6,737 bases of DNA from Thermotoga sp. 4484_232 (GCA_002084985.1 MZGO01000082.1:1-6737), one strand, 5' to 3'. Counted from the first letter of the stretch, positions 1 to 5,920 are shown. Notes: generated by a model from the letters alone, not told the origin. Made by a program: numbers and translations.

Positions 1-1067
1 GATATTCTCTCCCGAATGCCTTTCGTCGTGTTGATGACGTAGCTTCCCTTGTTCAATTTTCCGGAATAAACTCTGAAGTAAGTCAGTTTCCCTATGTAAG
101 GATCAACCTGTATCTTGAAGACAAGAGCCGAGAATGGTTCATTCTCCATGGGTTTTCTGATCTTTTCCTCCCCTGTCTTTGGATCCCACCCTTTAACAGG
201 TGGCATATCCAAAGGGGAAGGGAGATAATCAACGATAGCATCTAAGAGTGGTTGTATACCTTTATTCCTAGCAGCGGCTCCACAAAGAACTGGTACGAAT
301 TTTCCCTCTATCGTTCCCTTCCTTATAGCTTCCTTGATTCTCTCAACAGGTATCTCCTTTTCCTCAAGGTAGAGTTCAAGGATACCCTCATCTATCTCTG
401 AAATCTGAGCAACGATCTCTTCCCATCTTTCCTCGACTTCATCCAGAAGATACTCTGGTATATCCTCATAGACATATTCACTACCATCTTCACTCACCCA
501 ATATATCGCTTTCTTCAGGACTATATCCACAACCCCTTTGAAATCTCTTTCATAACCTATGGGAATCTGGAGGGGTAAAGGATTCGCTTCAAGTTTATCC
601 ACAAGACTTTTGACGGCCATATCAAAATCTGCCCCTATCTTATCCATCTTGTTCATAAAGGCTATTCGGGGAACTCCATATTTATCAGCCTGTCTCCATA
701 CCGTTTCAGATTGAGTTTCAACACCGGCGGTGGCATCGAATATAGCGATGGCTCCATCGAGCACGCGAAGCGACCTTTCAACCTCAGCTGTAAAGTCCAC
801 GTGCCCGGGCGTATCAATAATGTTGATTCTGTGATCCTTCCAAAAACATGTGGTAGCAGCTGCTGTTATCGTTATTCCCCTCTCTTTCTCTTGAACCATC
901 CAATCCATCGTGGCCGTTCCCTCATCGACGTTTCCGAGGTAATGCGTTCTTCCAGTGTAATAGAGTATTCTTTCGGTTGTGGTTGTTTTGCCCGCATCTA
1001 TATGAGCCATTATTCCTATGTTTCTTATCTTATCGAGTGGCACATAACGTGCTTTGATCTCTCTCAT
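1..1067 (-). CDS. fusA: Elongation factor G, N-terminal 355 residues (gene cut by window edge)
   Basis: EF-G is the cytosolic GTPase that drives translocation of tRNA and mRNA on the ribosome. The reading frame is open from an ATG at 1067-1065 to the left edge, covering about half of a typical ~690-residue EF-G. Visible GTPase motifs are the P-loop AHIDAGKTT (residues 21-29), switch I RGITIT (63-68), DTPGH (85-89, including the His needed for GTP hydrolysis), NKMD (139-142), and a CGAA motif near residue 260. The sequence then continues into the start of domain II. The ATG is supported by a ribosome binding site GAGGTGA that overlaps the rpsG stop codon; only 8 bp separate the two genes, so it is the third gene of the str operon and probably translationally coupled. 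Nothing in the visible part suggests inactivation. Identity is secure; the C-terminal half cannot be judged. Confidence 0.98.
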   Translation of the reverse strand, partial: MREIKARYVPLDKIRNIGIMAHIDAGKTTTTERILYYTGRTHYLGNVDEGTATMDWMVQEKERGITITAAATTCFWKDHRINIIDTPGHVDFTAEVERSLRVLDGAIAIFDATAGVETQSETVWRQADKYGVPRIAFMNKMDKIGADFDMAVKSLVDKLEANPLPLQIPIGYERDFKGVVDIVLKKAIYWVSEDGSEYVYEDIPEYLLDEVEERWEEIVAQISEIDEGILELYLEEKEIPVERIKEAIRKGTIEGKFVPVLCGAAARNKGIQPLLDAIVDYLPSPLDMPPVKGWDPKTGEEKIRKPMENEPFSALVFKIQVDPYIGKLTYFRVYSGKLNKGSYVINTTKGIRERI

Positions 1068-1075
1068 AATTCACC

Positions 1076-1543
1076 TCACCACCTGTAATGTGCGAAAGCC
1101 CTGTTAGCCTCTGCCATTCTGTGAACATCTTCCTTCTTCTTTATAGCCGTTCCCGTGTTGTTGTAAGCGTTCATGATCTCTTCTGCAAGTTTCACCCTCA
1201 TGGGTTTTCCTTTTCTTGCACGTGCGGCAGCGACTATCCATCTGAGAGCCAAAGAGGTTCTTCTTGGCTCCTGAACTTCTATTGGAACCTGATAAGTTGC
1301 TCCCCCAACCCTTCTTGGCCTCACTTCAAGAACGGGTTTTACATTCTCAACAGCTTGTTTAAAAACCTCAAGAGGGTCCTTCTTCATTTTATCTTTGATA
1401 ATATCGAAAGCATCGTACACGATCTTCTGAGCTATAGATTTCTTTCCATCCCACATAACTTTGTTTATGAGCTTTGCCACAAGGACGTCATTGTAAAGAG
1501 GATCAGGTGGAACCTGTCTTACCTCTGCCCTTCTACGTCTCAC
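1076..1543 (-). CDS. rpsG: 30S ribosomal protein S7
   Basis: This is S7 (155 aa, normal bacterial length), the primary 16S rRNA-binding protein that nucleates assembly of the 30S head. Recognisable stretches are the basic N-terminus RRRRAEVR, the central block [25 protein letters not shown], and the C-terminus [13 protein letters not shown]. The start codon is GTG (1543-1541): the preceding in-frame codon is TGA, so no longer form is possible. An ATG 4 bp upstream is out of frame and closes after four codons. The ribosome binding site GAGGTGGG overlaps the rpsL stop codon, with 11 bp between the genes. In other bacteria S7 can repress its own operon by binding the rpsL-rpsG junction; the junction here is too short for the long E. 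coli-type structure, so that control is not evident. Confidence 0.98.
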   Translation of the reverse strand: MRRRRAEVRQVPPDPLYNDVLVAKLINKVMWDGKKSIAQKIVYDAFDIIKDKMKKDPLEVFKQAVENVKPVLEVRPRRVGGATYQVPIEVQEPRRTSLALRWIVAAARARKGKPMRVKLAEEIMNAYNNTGTAIKKKEDVHRMAEANRAFAHYRW

Positions 1544-1548
1544 TCATA

Positions 1549-1556
1549 CCCACCTC
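1549..1556 (-). promoter_or_regulatory. Ribosome binding site that fixes the rpsG GTG start
   Basis: On the minus strand the sequence GAGGTGGG lies 5 nt before the GTG at 1543 and shares its first bases with the TGA stop of rpsL. It supports GTG rather than the out-of-frame ATG at 1547-1545 as the rpsG start, and it implies translational coupling of S12 and S7. Confidence 0.8.
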
Positions 1557-1929
1557 ACTTCTTTGGCCTCTTGGTTCCATATTTACTCCTAGATTGCTTT
1601 CTTCCCTCAACGCCTGCTGCGTCCAGTGCTCCTCTTATGATCTTGTATCTAACACCTGGAAGATCCTTGACCCTTCCACCTCTTACAAGAACAACGGAAT
1701 GCTCTTGAAGGTTATGACCAATACCTGGAATGTAAGCTGTCACTTCTATTCCATTTGAGAGTCTGACCCTCGCGATCTTTCTCAAAGCAGAGTTCGGCTT
1801 CTTGGGTGTCATTGTCGAAACCCTTATACACACACCTCTCTTCTGAGGGTGCCCCTGAAGGGCTGGTGCTTTCGATTTCTTTGTTTTTGGTTTTCTTCCA
1901 TATCTTATCAGCTGGTTTATAGTGGGCAT
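1555..1929 (-). CDS. rpsL: 30S ribosomal protein S12
   Basis: S12 (124 aa, full length) sits at the decoding centre of the 30S subunit and is the classical site of streptomycin-resistance substitutions. The sequence is highly conserved: N-terminus [13 protein letters not shown], then [17 protein letters not shown], the loop [32 protein letters not shown], and the C-terminus [13 protein letters not shown]. The [10 protein letters not shown] and [11 protein letters not shown] segments carry the wild-type lysines at the positions where streptomycin resistance usually arises, so the protein looks drug-sensitive. The ATG at 1929-1927 has a strong AAGGAGGAGG ribosome binding site 6 nt upstream. It is the first gene of the str operon, behind a near-consensus promoter. 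Confidence 0.99.
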   Translation of the reverse strand: MPTINQLIRYGRKPKTKKSKAPALQGHPQKRGVCIRVSTMTPKKPNSALRKIARVRLSNGIEVTAYIPGIGHNLQEHSVVLVRGGRVKDLPGVRYKIIRGALDAAGVEGRKQSRSKYGTKRPKK

Positions 1930-1948
1930 TCAGATCCTCCTCCTTATA

Positions 1949-1962
1949 TTTAGAGCACTAAA
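1949..1962 (-). other. Short inverted repeat in the rpsL leader
   Basis: A perfect 5-bp inverted repeat with a 4-nt loop (minus strand TTTAG-TGCT-CTAAA) lies between the predicted transcription start (about 1966) and the S12 ribosome binding site. As RNA it would be a weak A/U-rich hairpin right at the 5' end of the transcript. It could stabilise the mRNA or be chance. No protein-binding role can be shown from sequence. Confidence 0.35.
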
Positions 1963-1972
1963 CCGAAGTTTT

Positions 1973-2001
1973 ATTCTACACCACACTCATAGTACTGTCA
2001 A
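1973..2001 (-). promoter_or_regulatory. str operon promoter (sigma-70 type)
   Basis: On the minus strand TTGACA (2001-1996) is followed by exactly 17 bp and then TAGAAT (1978-1973). This is a perfect -35 and a one-mismatch -10 at ideal spacing. It predicts a start near 1966 and a leader of about 37 nt before rpsL. This is the strongest promoter match in the window, as expected for ribosomal protein genes. Confidence 0.88.
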
Positions 2002-2051
2002 CGGAATTAAAGAATATGCGAACTTTACAAATAAGTAAATCTCTATTTCTG

Positions 2052-2136
2052 GTTCGATGATCGGCGTTTAATGATCGAAGATCATCGATGAATAACTGAG
2101 CATTAAACACCGTATATCGAACGTCGAACATCGAAA
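2052..2136. repeat. Intergenic imperfect palindrome with 7-bp-period repeat tail
   Basis: Positions 2052-2122 form a symmetric imperfect palindrome. The outer arms are GTTCGAT (2052-2058) and ATCGAAC (2116-2122). After a 4-nt internal mismatch on each side come inner arms GGCGTTTAATG (2063-2073) and CATTAAACACC (2101-2111), 10 of 11 paired. The central part has a second option: CGATGATC (2055-2062) is the exact complement of GATCATCG (2080-2087), and TGATC-GAA-GATCA (2072-2084) is a small perfect hairpin, so competing folds exist. The right outer arm continues as three tandem heptamers, ATCGAAC, GTCGAAC and ATCGAAA (2116-2136). It lies between two divergent transcription units and encodes no credible protein. 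It resembles dispersed intergenic palindromic repeats, but copy number cannot be judged from one window. Confidence 0.6.
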
Positions 2137-2161
2137 GGGTATAAGGCAGGGTATGTGATAC

Positions 2162-2197
2162 AGGATGTAATGTTAAATACTCCATCCCCTACATCCT
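2162..2197. repeat. 8-bp inverted repeat upstream of the peptidase operon
   Basis: AGGATGTA (2162-2169) and TACATCCT (2190-2197) are exact complements separated by 20 bp. The right arm falls where a -35 element would be for the TATAAT at 2209-2214, and no good -35 hexamer is visible there. It could be an operator or activator site for the divergent operon, or the edge of the repeat element next to it. The spacing of 28 bp centre to centre is a little under three helical turns, so the two arms would be on roughly similar faces of the helix. Confidence 0.4.
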
Positions 2198-2208
2198 AGC
2201 AAAATGTG

Positions 2209-2214
2209 TATAAT
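2209..2214 (+). promoter_or_regulatory. Candidate -10 box for the peptidase operon
   Basis: A perfect TATAAT lies 36 bp before the GTG start of the peptidase gene. It predicts a start near 2221 and a leader of about 29 nt holding the ribosome binding site. There is no recognisable -35 hexamer at 16-18 bp, so the promoter may be weak or need an activator. Confidence 0.55.
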
Positions 2215-2233
2215 ACTTTCAGCGACACTCGAT

Positions 2234-2240
2234 AAGGGGG
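2234..2240 (+). promoter_or_regulatory. Ribosome binding site for the S9 peptidase
   Basis: AAGGGGG lies 9 nt before the GTG at 2250. It favours this GTG over the next in-frame GTG at 2253. The ATG at 2243 is out of frame with the gene. Confidence 0.6.
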
Positions 2241-2249
2241 AATGAAAAA

Positions 2250-4154
2250 GTGGTGTGGAAACCAGAAGATTTTTCCAAATTCACCTATGTAACCTCCGTA
2301 AAGATATCTCCATCTGGGGATATGGTCTCTTACACATTGAACAAAGTGAACATCGAAAAGAATAAATACGAAAACAGTGTGGTTCTGGAGAGCTTGGAAA
2401 AAAGAGGTGCAAGGTATTTCCTAGAGAACGCTTCTCTTCTTTCATTCTCTCCAGATGGTAAGAAGCTTCTTTTTATGAGAAAAAACGAAGAGAGTAAGGA
2501 AGAAGAGCTCCATGTGTTGGATCTGGCGACTATGTCCTCGAAAAAAATATTCACAGGAAAGAACATATTGCAAACTTCCTGGAGAGACTCCAGGATTCTG
2601 GCATTACTCACCGTTCGGAGGAGGGAGGATGAAGATTTGTTCTTTGAGAAAGAGATCCCTGTGTGGTTCAATGAAGAAGGTTTTAAAGATTCTCCAAAAA
2701 ACGTTGTGAAGGTACTCGATGTTGAAAGTACACAGGTTCTGGATGAATTCGAAGATGAATTGATAACCTCGATCATATGGCTAGAAGGTTCGTTGATTTA
2801 TACGAAAGCTCTGAGAGAAGATCCTTTCAAATACATGGATATCTTCCGTTATGAGGAAGGAAAGAAAGAGAAGATTTTCGAGAAGGTGTCCTTCTACCCA
2901 GTGGATAGCGAGGGCAGTTCTCTTCTACTTCTTGGAAAACCTCAGAAGAGATACCATCATGAGCATGACTTCGTTTATCTGTGGAATGGAAAAGATGTGA
3001 TTCCTCTAACTGAAAAATACGGTTTGAACAACTCTTTTGGTATAAGTACAGAGGTTTGGGTTCCCTCAATATACCCATCTCCCAAATTGAAAGAAGGAGC
3101 GGTATATTTCCTGAGCCTTAGCGAGGGGAAGACCATACTTGAGAGGATAAGAGAGGGAAACAAAGAAACCCTTGTAGATGAGGAATTCGTTATAACCTGT
3201 TTCGATGCCTCAAAAGATGGTAAAGTCATTTTCACAGCTGTGAGCCCCACATCACCAGTTGAGGTATATCTCTGGAACGATGGAAAGGTTGAAAGACTGA
3301 CATCATACAACGAGAAAGTAGCAGAAATCATGAAAATTGTTCCTCTCAGGCATTTCAAATACGAAAGTCACGATGGGCTTCCAATAGACGCTTGGTACCT
3401 GAGGCCAGAGAGAACGCCAGCACCTCTCATCGTTTTCGTTCATGGGGGTCCTAAAGGAGCTTACGGCTACATAAACTACTTCCTGGGACAACTCCTTACA
3501 AGCAACGGTTTCTATGTTCTGTACACTAATCCCAGAGGTAGTAACACTTACTCTGAAGATTTCGCAGATGTCAGGAAAAGAACAGGCCTTGAGGATTTCC
3601 AAGATATAATGGAGGGGATCAAGAAGCTTCTCGATATGGAGGATGTGAATGGAGACAAGATCGGTATAACGGGAATAAGTTATGGGGGATTCATGACGAA
3701 CTGGGCAATCACACAAACTGACATGTTCAAGGCAGCTGTGAGCGAGAACGGTATATCGTACTGGTTCACAAGTTACGCTTTCTCGGATATTGGTTACTGG
3801 TTCGATAAGGAGCTCATAGGAGAAAATCCGATGACCGATGAAAATTATAGAAAATTGAGCCCTATATTCTACGCACAGAACGTGAAAACACCCATCCTCC
3901 TAATACACAGCCTGGAGGATTACAGATGTCCTCTAGATCAATCTCTAATGTTTTTCACGGTTTTAAGAGACCTTGGGAAAGAAGCTTATATAGCGATATT
4001 CAAAAAAGGAGCTCATGGTCACAGTATAAGAGGGCTCCCAAGACACAGGTTGAAAAGGTACAGGATGATTTTAGAATTCTTCAAGAAAAAGCTCATCGAG
4101 GAGAAACCCTTCGATATCGATGAAGTTTTGAAGAAGAAGGAGGACAGATCATGA
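2250..4154 (+). CDS. S9-family serine peptidase (prolyl oligopeptidase / acylaminoacyl-peptidase type)
   Basis: A 634-residue cytosolic peptidase with no signal peptide or membrane segment. Residues ~1-365 are the divergent, beta-strand-rich propeller part that in this family restricts access to short peptides; repeats of the type FSPDGKKLLF (66-75) are typical. Residues ~370-615 are the alpha/beta-hydrolase domain, with HGGP (398-401) at the oxyanion hole, NPRGS (427-431), and the nucleophile elbow GISYGG with Ser477. The catalytic Asp is D557 in IHSLEDYRCP, and the His is H589 or H591 in KKGAHGHSIRG. The triad is intact and the length is normal, so the enzyme should hydrolyse short or N-acylated peptides; the exact specificity (acylaminoacyl, dipeptidyl or oligopeptide) cannot be read from sequence. 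The start is GTG. Its TGA stop overlaps an ATG (ATGA at 4151-4154), the first copy of the next gene's start. Confidence 0.93.
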   Translation: MVWKPEDFSKFTYVTSVKISPSGDMVSYTLNKVNIEKNKYENSVVLESLEKRGARYFLENASLLSFSPDGKKLLFMRKNEESKEEELHVLDLATMSSKKIFTGKNILQTSWRDSRILALLTVRRREDEDLFFEKEIPVWFNEEGFKDSPKNVVKVLDVESTQVLDEFEDELITSIIWLEGSLIYTKALREDPFKYMDIFRYEEGKKEKIFEKVSFYPVDSEGSSLLLLGKPQKRYHHEHDFVYLWNGKDVIPLTEKYGLNNSFGISTEVWVPSIYPSPKLKEGAVYFLSLSEGKTILERIREGNKETLVDEEFVITCFDASKDGKVIFTAVSPTSPVEVYLWNDGKVERLTSYNEKVAEIMKIVPLRHFKYESHDGLPIDAWYLRPERTPAPLIVFVHGGPKGAYGYINYFLGQLLTSNGFYVLYTNPRGSNTYSEDFADVRKRTGLEDFQDIMEGIKKLLDMEDVNGDKIGITGISYGGFMTNWAITQTDMFKAAVSENGISYWFTSYAFSDIGYWFDKELIGENPMTDENYRKLSPIFYAQNVKTPILLIHSLEDYRCPLDQSLMFFTVLRDLGKEAYIAIFKKGAHGHSIRGLPRHRLKRYRMILEFFKKKLIEEKPFDIDEVLKKKEDRS

Positions 4155-4209
4155 AGTACGGTGTGAGTTACTTTGGAAGATCATGAAGTACGGTGTGAGT
4201 TACTTTGGA
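4146..4209 (+). repeat. 32-bp exact tandem duplication across a stop/start junction
   Basis: Positions 4146-4177 are repeated without a mismatch at 4178-4209; identity continues 2 bp further. Each unit begins AGATCATGA, so the ATGA overlap between the peptidase stop and the downstream start is itself copied. Because 32 is not a multiple of three, the two ATGs (4151, 4183) are in different frames. The only full-length frame is from the second. Confidence 0.97.
4151..4186 (+). pseudogene. 11-codon minicistron left by the duplicated start region
   Basis: The ATG at 4151 overlaps the peptidase stop, has the only good ribosome binding site here (AAGGAGG, 4137-4143, 7 nt upstream) and encodes MKYGVSYFGRS before a TGA at 4184-4186. 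The first nine residues equal those of the full-length protein downstream. The minicistron stop overlaps the functional ATG at 4183 as ATGA. Ribosomes loading at the strong site would therefore terminate and have to restart at 4183, which has only a weak GGAAGA upstream. This is a broken copy of the gene start that may act as a leader peptide. Whether it is translated is inference. Confidence 0.75.
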
Positions 4210-5202
4210 AGCAGAATTCTGAAACATGTCGAAGAGGATATGAAAGAGTTGAAAGAAATAGGTTTTGATGTGATCGTTCACACCTTTAGCGAAAATGATC
4301 ACAAATTTTATTTCATGAAAGAGTTGAAAGAAATAGGTTTTGATGTGATCGTTCACACATTTAGCGAAAATGATCACAAATTTTATTTCAGGACCATGAA
4401 AGATATCGTGAAATTGACCAGAGACCTGGGTATGGAAGTTTGGATCGACCCATGGGGGGTTGGGATTGAAAATCCGTCTGAATGGCAGATAACGAATAGG
4501 GGAAGGGCTGTAGGTTCAGCTTGTTTTAATTCGCCAAAGTTCAGAGAATACATGAAAAGATGGTTGGAGGCGGCCGTTGAAACAGGGGCTGACGCTGTGT
4601 TCTGGGATGAGCCACATTTTCACATTCTAAAAGATTTCCCGAAGGAATGGACCTGTAGGTGTGAGAGATGCAAAGAAAAGTTCAAGGAAACCTATGGTCA
4701 CGATATGCCAGAGGAATTCACAGAAGAGGTATCAAACTTCCGCAATAAAACAATAAAAGATTTTTTCGAAGAAGTTCTTTCATATTCGAAAAAACTCGGT
4801 ATGAAGAACGTCATATGCTTTCTTCCCTTTGAATCCGAGCTGTTCGGTTTAAAAGATTATGAAAGTATCGCTAAGATCGAATATGTGGACAATATAGGTT
4901 CTGATCCATACTGGATGGCTTTCAAACTCGAGATGAATCCGTTTCTCAAGGAGACTACGCAGAAGATTCTGAAGTTATCCAGTAAGTACGGTAAAGAAAA
5001 TCACATGTGGCTCCAAGCTTTCAAGGTTCCAAGGGGAAGGGAAGAGGATATCGTGAAAGGGGCGAAGATACTGAAAAAAGAAAATGTCGAGACCGTTCTG
5101 TTTTGGGGGGTCTTCGCGTGTAAGCACATCTCGAGTATCGCACCGGATGATCCCGAGAAAGCATGGGAGGTTGTTAAGCAAATTGTGAAAGAAGTGAGAT
5201 AG
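4183..5202 (+). CDS. TIM-barrel, glycoside-hydrolase-like protein with internally duplicated N-terminal block
   Basis: A 339-residue soluble protein with no signal peptide. I do not recognise a named family. The pattern of alternating strands and helices, with residues such as WIDPWGVG (87-94), FWDEPHFH (140-147), DPYW (241-244), WLQAFKVPRG (276-285) and ETVLFWGVF (303-311), is that of a (beta/alpha)8 barrel with acidic residues at strand ends, as in glycoside hydrolases; D142/E143 are candidate catalytic residues. CRC..C (158, 160, 163) could bind a metal. Residues 20-44 are repeated exactly as 45-69 because of a 75-bp duplication, so one strand-plus-loop unit (FDVIVHTFSENDHKFYF) is doubled; this may disturb the barrel. 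The ATG at 4183 is the only start giving a full-length protein that keeps the MKYGVSYFG N-terminus. It abuts the next gene with no spacer. A sugar substrate is a guess. Confidence 0.8.
   Translation: MKYGVSYFGSRILKHVEEDMKELKEIGFDVIVHTFSENDHKFYFMKELKEIGFDVIVHTFSENDHKFYFRTMKDIVKLTRDLGMEVWIDPWGVGIENPSEWQITNRGRAVGSACFNSPKFREYMKRWLEAAVETGADAVFWDEPHFHILKDFPKEWTCRCERCKEKFKETYGHDMPEEFTEEVSNFRNKTIKDFFEEVLSYSKKLGMKNVICFLPFESELFGLKDYESIAKIEYVDNIGSDPYWMAFKLEMNPFLKETTQKILKLSSKYGKENHMWLQAFKVPRGREEDIVKGAKILKKENVETVLFWGVFACKHISSIAPDDPEKAWEVVKQIVKEVR
4240..4389 (+). repeat. 75-bp in-frame tandem duplication inside the TIM-barrel gene
   Basis: Positions 4240-4314 are repeated at 4315-4389 with 74 of 75 bases identical. 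The only difference is ACC versus ACA, both Thr, so the encoded 25-residue blocks are identical. The frame is preserved because 75 is a multiple of three. Junction homology is a single base, so it does not look like recombination between long pre-existing repeats. Confidence 0.98.
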
Positions 5203-5823
5203 ATGAGGTTTGGAGTGATTCTCTCTGCAGGCTGTTCAGAAAGATTCAAGAGTCCAAAGATCCTCTTCGAAGTTGAGGGGAGACCAATGCTTCAATGGGT
5301 AATAGACCTTCTTAAAAGGTTACCTCTCGATGGAAGAATCTTGGTTGTAAATCCACATTGGAAAAGTTTTTCAAAATATTTCAACACACGGGGATTTGAA
5401 ATACTCATCAATGAAGATTTCAGAGAGGGAATGGCATCCTCCGTGAGAAAAGCCGTTGAGTTTTCAAAAAAAAGGGGAGCGAAACAAGTCGTCATTTTTC
5501 TAGGAGACATGCCTTTTTTGAGGGAAGAAACCGTCTACAAAATCTTGTATTTTGAAACGGACAAGCCAATAATAGCACCTCTATACAGAGGTATAAAGGG
5601 TTTCCCGACCATTGTAAAATCCGAGGTTTTCGATGAAGTTCTGAAGTTAAAGGGAGATATAGGTATAAGGAAGTTGATACGAGAAAGGCCAGATCTTGTT
5701 CAATTCGTGAAGGTGAACGATCCATCGGTTATAAAAGATATAGACGAGCCTGTGGATATGAAACAAGGCCCCTTGAAAAGGGCCTCACCTGGAGGCGGCG
5801 GTGGGATTCGAACCCACGAATAG
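5203..5823 (+). CDS. MobA/MocA-like NTP transferase, reading through into antisense tRNA-Cys
   Basis: A 206-residue cytosolic protein of the MobA-like NTP transferase family, which moves a nucleotide from an NTP to a phosphate-bearing acceptor (molybdopterin in MobA and MocA; sugar or alcohol phosphates in relatives). Motifs in order: nucleotide-binding loop LSAGCSERF with K19 (7-19), GMASSVRKAV (76-85), metal-binding GDMP (101-104), KGFPTIV (132-138), GDIGIRKLI (151-159) and the family's terminal DIDEPVDM (179-186). The start ATG touches the previous gene's TAG stop directly, with a weak GAAGTGAG ribosome binding site inside that gene, so the two are probably coupled. The last ~20 residues (KQGPL...GGIRTHE) are encoded by the antisense strand of the tRNA-Cys terminator and 3' half; a usual family member would end near residue 190. 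No molybdenum cofactor genes are nearby, so the true acceptor is unknown. Confidence 0.85.
   Translation: MRFGVILSAGCSERFKSPKILFEVEGRPMLQWVIDLLKRLPLDGRILVVNPHWKSFSKYFNTRGFEILINEDFREGMASSVRKAVEFSKKRGAKQVVIFLGDMPFLREETVYKILYFETDKPIIAPLYRGIKGFPTIVKSEVFDEVLKLKGDIGIRKLIRERPDLVQFVKVNDPSVIKDIDEPVDMKQGPLKRASPGGGGGIRTHE
5761..5785 (-). terminator. Rho-independent terminator of the tRNA-Cys gene
   Basis: On the minus strand an 8-bp stem (AGGCCCTT / AGGGGCCT, one G-U pair) closes a UUCA loop 4 nt after the tRNA 3' end and is followed by TGTTT. In the plus direction there is no T-run after the hairpin, so it should not terminate the operon efficiently. It lies inside the coding frame of the NTP transferase. 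Confidence 0.7.
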
Positions 5824-5866
5824 GGATTTTGCAGACCCCCGCCTTAGACCACTTGGCTACGCCGCC
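5790..5866 (-). tRNA. tRNA-Cys (anticodon GCA), CCA encoded
   Basis: The 77-nt gene folds as a complete cloverleaf. The acceptor stem GGCGGCG/CGCCGCC is fully paired. The D-arm stem is GCC/GGC. The anticodon stem GGGGU/AUCCC has one G-U pair, the loop is CUGCAAA, and the anticodon GCA lies at 5832-5830. The variable loop is 5 nt, and the T-arm is GUGGG-UUCGAAU-CCCAC. The discriminator is U73, the main identity base of tRNA-Cys, followed by an encoded CCA. It has its own promoter and terminator. It is antisense to the flanking genes and its 3' 34 nt overlap the end of the NTP-transferase frame. Confidence 0.97.
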
Positions 5867-5877
5867 TCTCCATAGAA

Positions 5878-5907
5878 ATGATACCATAGTTCTGAGAGAG
5901 GTTTCAA
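5878..5907 (-). promoter_or_regulatory. Promoter of the tRNA-Cys gene
   Basis: On the minus strand TTGAAA (5907-5902) is followed by 18 bp and TATCAT (5883-5878), predicting a start near 5871, about 5 nt before the mature tRNA 5' end. The -35 lies only 20 bp before the start codon of the oppositely oriented nucleotidyltransferase gene, so RNA polymerase here would meet transcripts coming the other way. Confidence 0.72.
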
Positions 5908-5914
5908 CATCGCT

Positions 5915-5920
5915 GGAGGA
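5915..5920 (+). promoter_or_regulatory. Ribosome binding site fixing the AadA-like gene start
   Basis: GGAGGA lies 7 nt before the ATG at 5928. The open frame continues upstream to 5829, but that extension is antisense tRNA sequence with no ribosome binding site, so 5928 is the start. Confidence 0.85.

Noticed and set aside
1541..1547. ATG at 1547-1545 as the rpsG start
   Set aside because: It is out of frame with S7 and closes after four codons; the GTG 4 bp downstream gives the conserved RRRRAEV N-terminus.
711..1758. Plus-strand open frames of 94-206 codons opposite fusA, rpsG and rpsL
   Set aside because: They are antisense to highly conserved ribosomal genes, rich in Ser, Cys and His, and without ribosome binding sites or recognisable domains.
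2116..2136. Heptamer repeats as a possible CRISPR or iteron array
   Set aside because: There are only three 7-bp units with no spacers; this is too short for a CRISPR, and no replication gene is nearby.
1976..2185. Minus-strand 69-codon open frame in the intergenic region
   Set aside because: It covers the str promoter and the palindromic repeat, has no convincing ribosome binding site, and its FDVRYTVF-type sequence is what such repeats give when translated.
2330..3716. Several minus-strand open frames inside the S9 peptidase gene
   Set aside because: They are shadows of a clearly coding plus-strand gene and show no motifs.
4168..4377. Minus-strand open frame with an internal peptide repeat
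   Set aside because: Its repeat is the antisense reading of the 75-bp duplication; there is no independent evidence that it is a gene.
5761..5785. Hairpin as a plus-strand terminator for the NTP-transferase operon
   Set aside because: The plus-strand sequence after the stem is CACCTGG with no T-run, whereas the minus side has TGTTT right after the tRNA.
5790..5866. tRNA-Cys as an attachment site of an integrated element
   Set aside because: No integrase and no second copy of the tRNA 3' end is present in the window.
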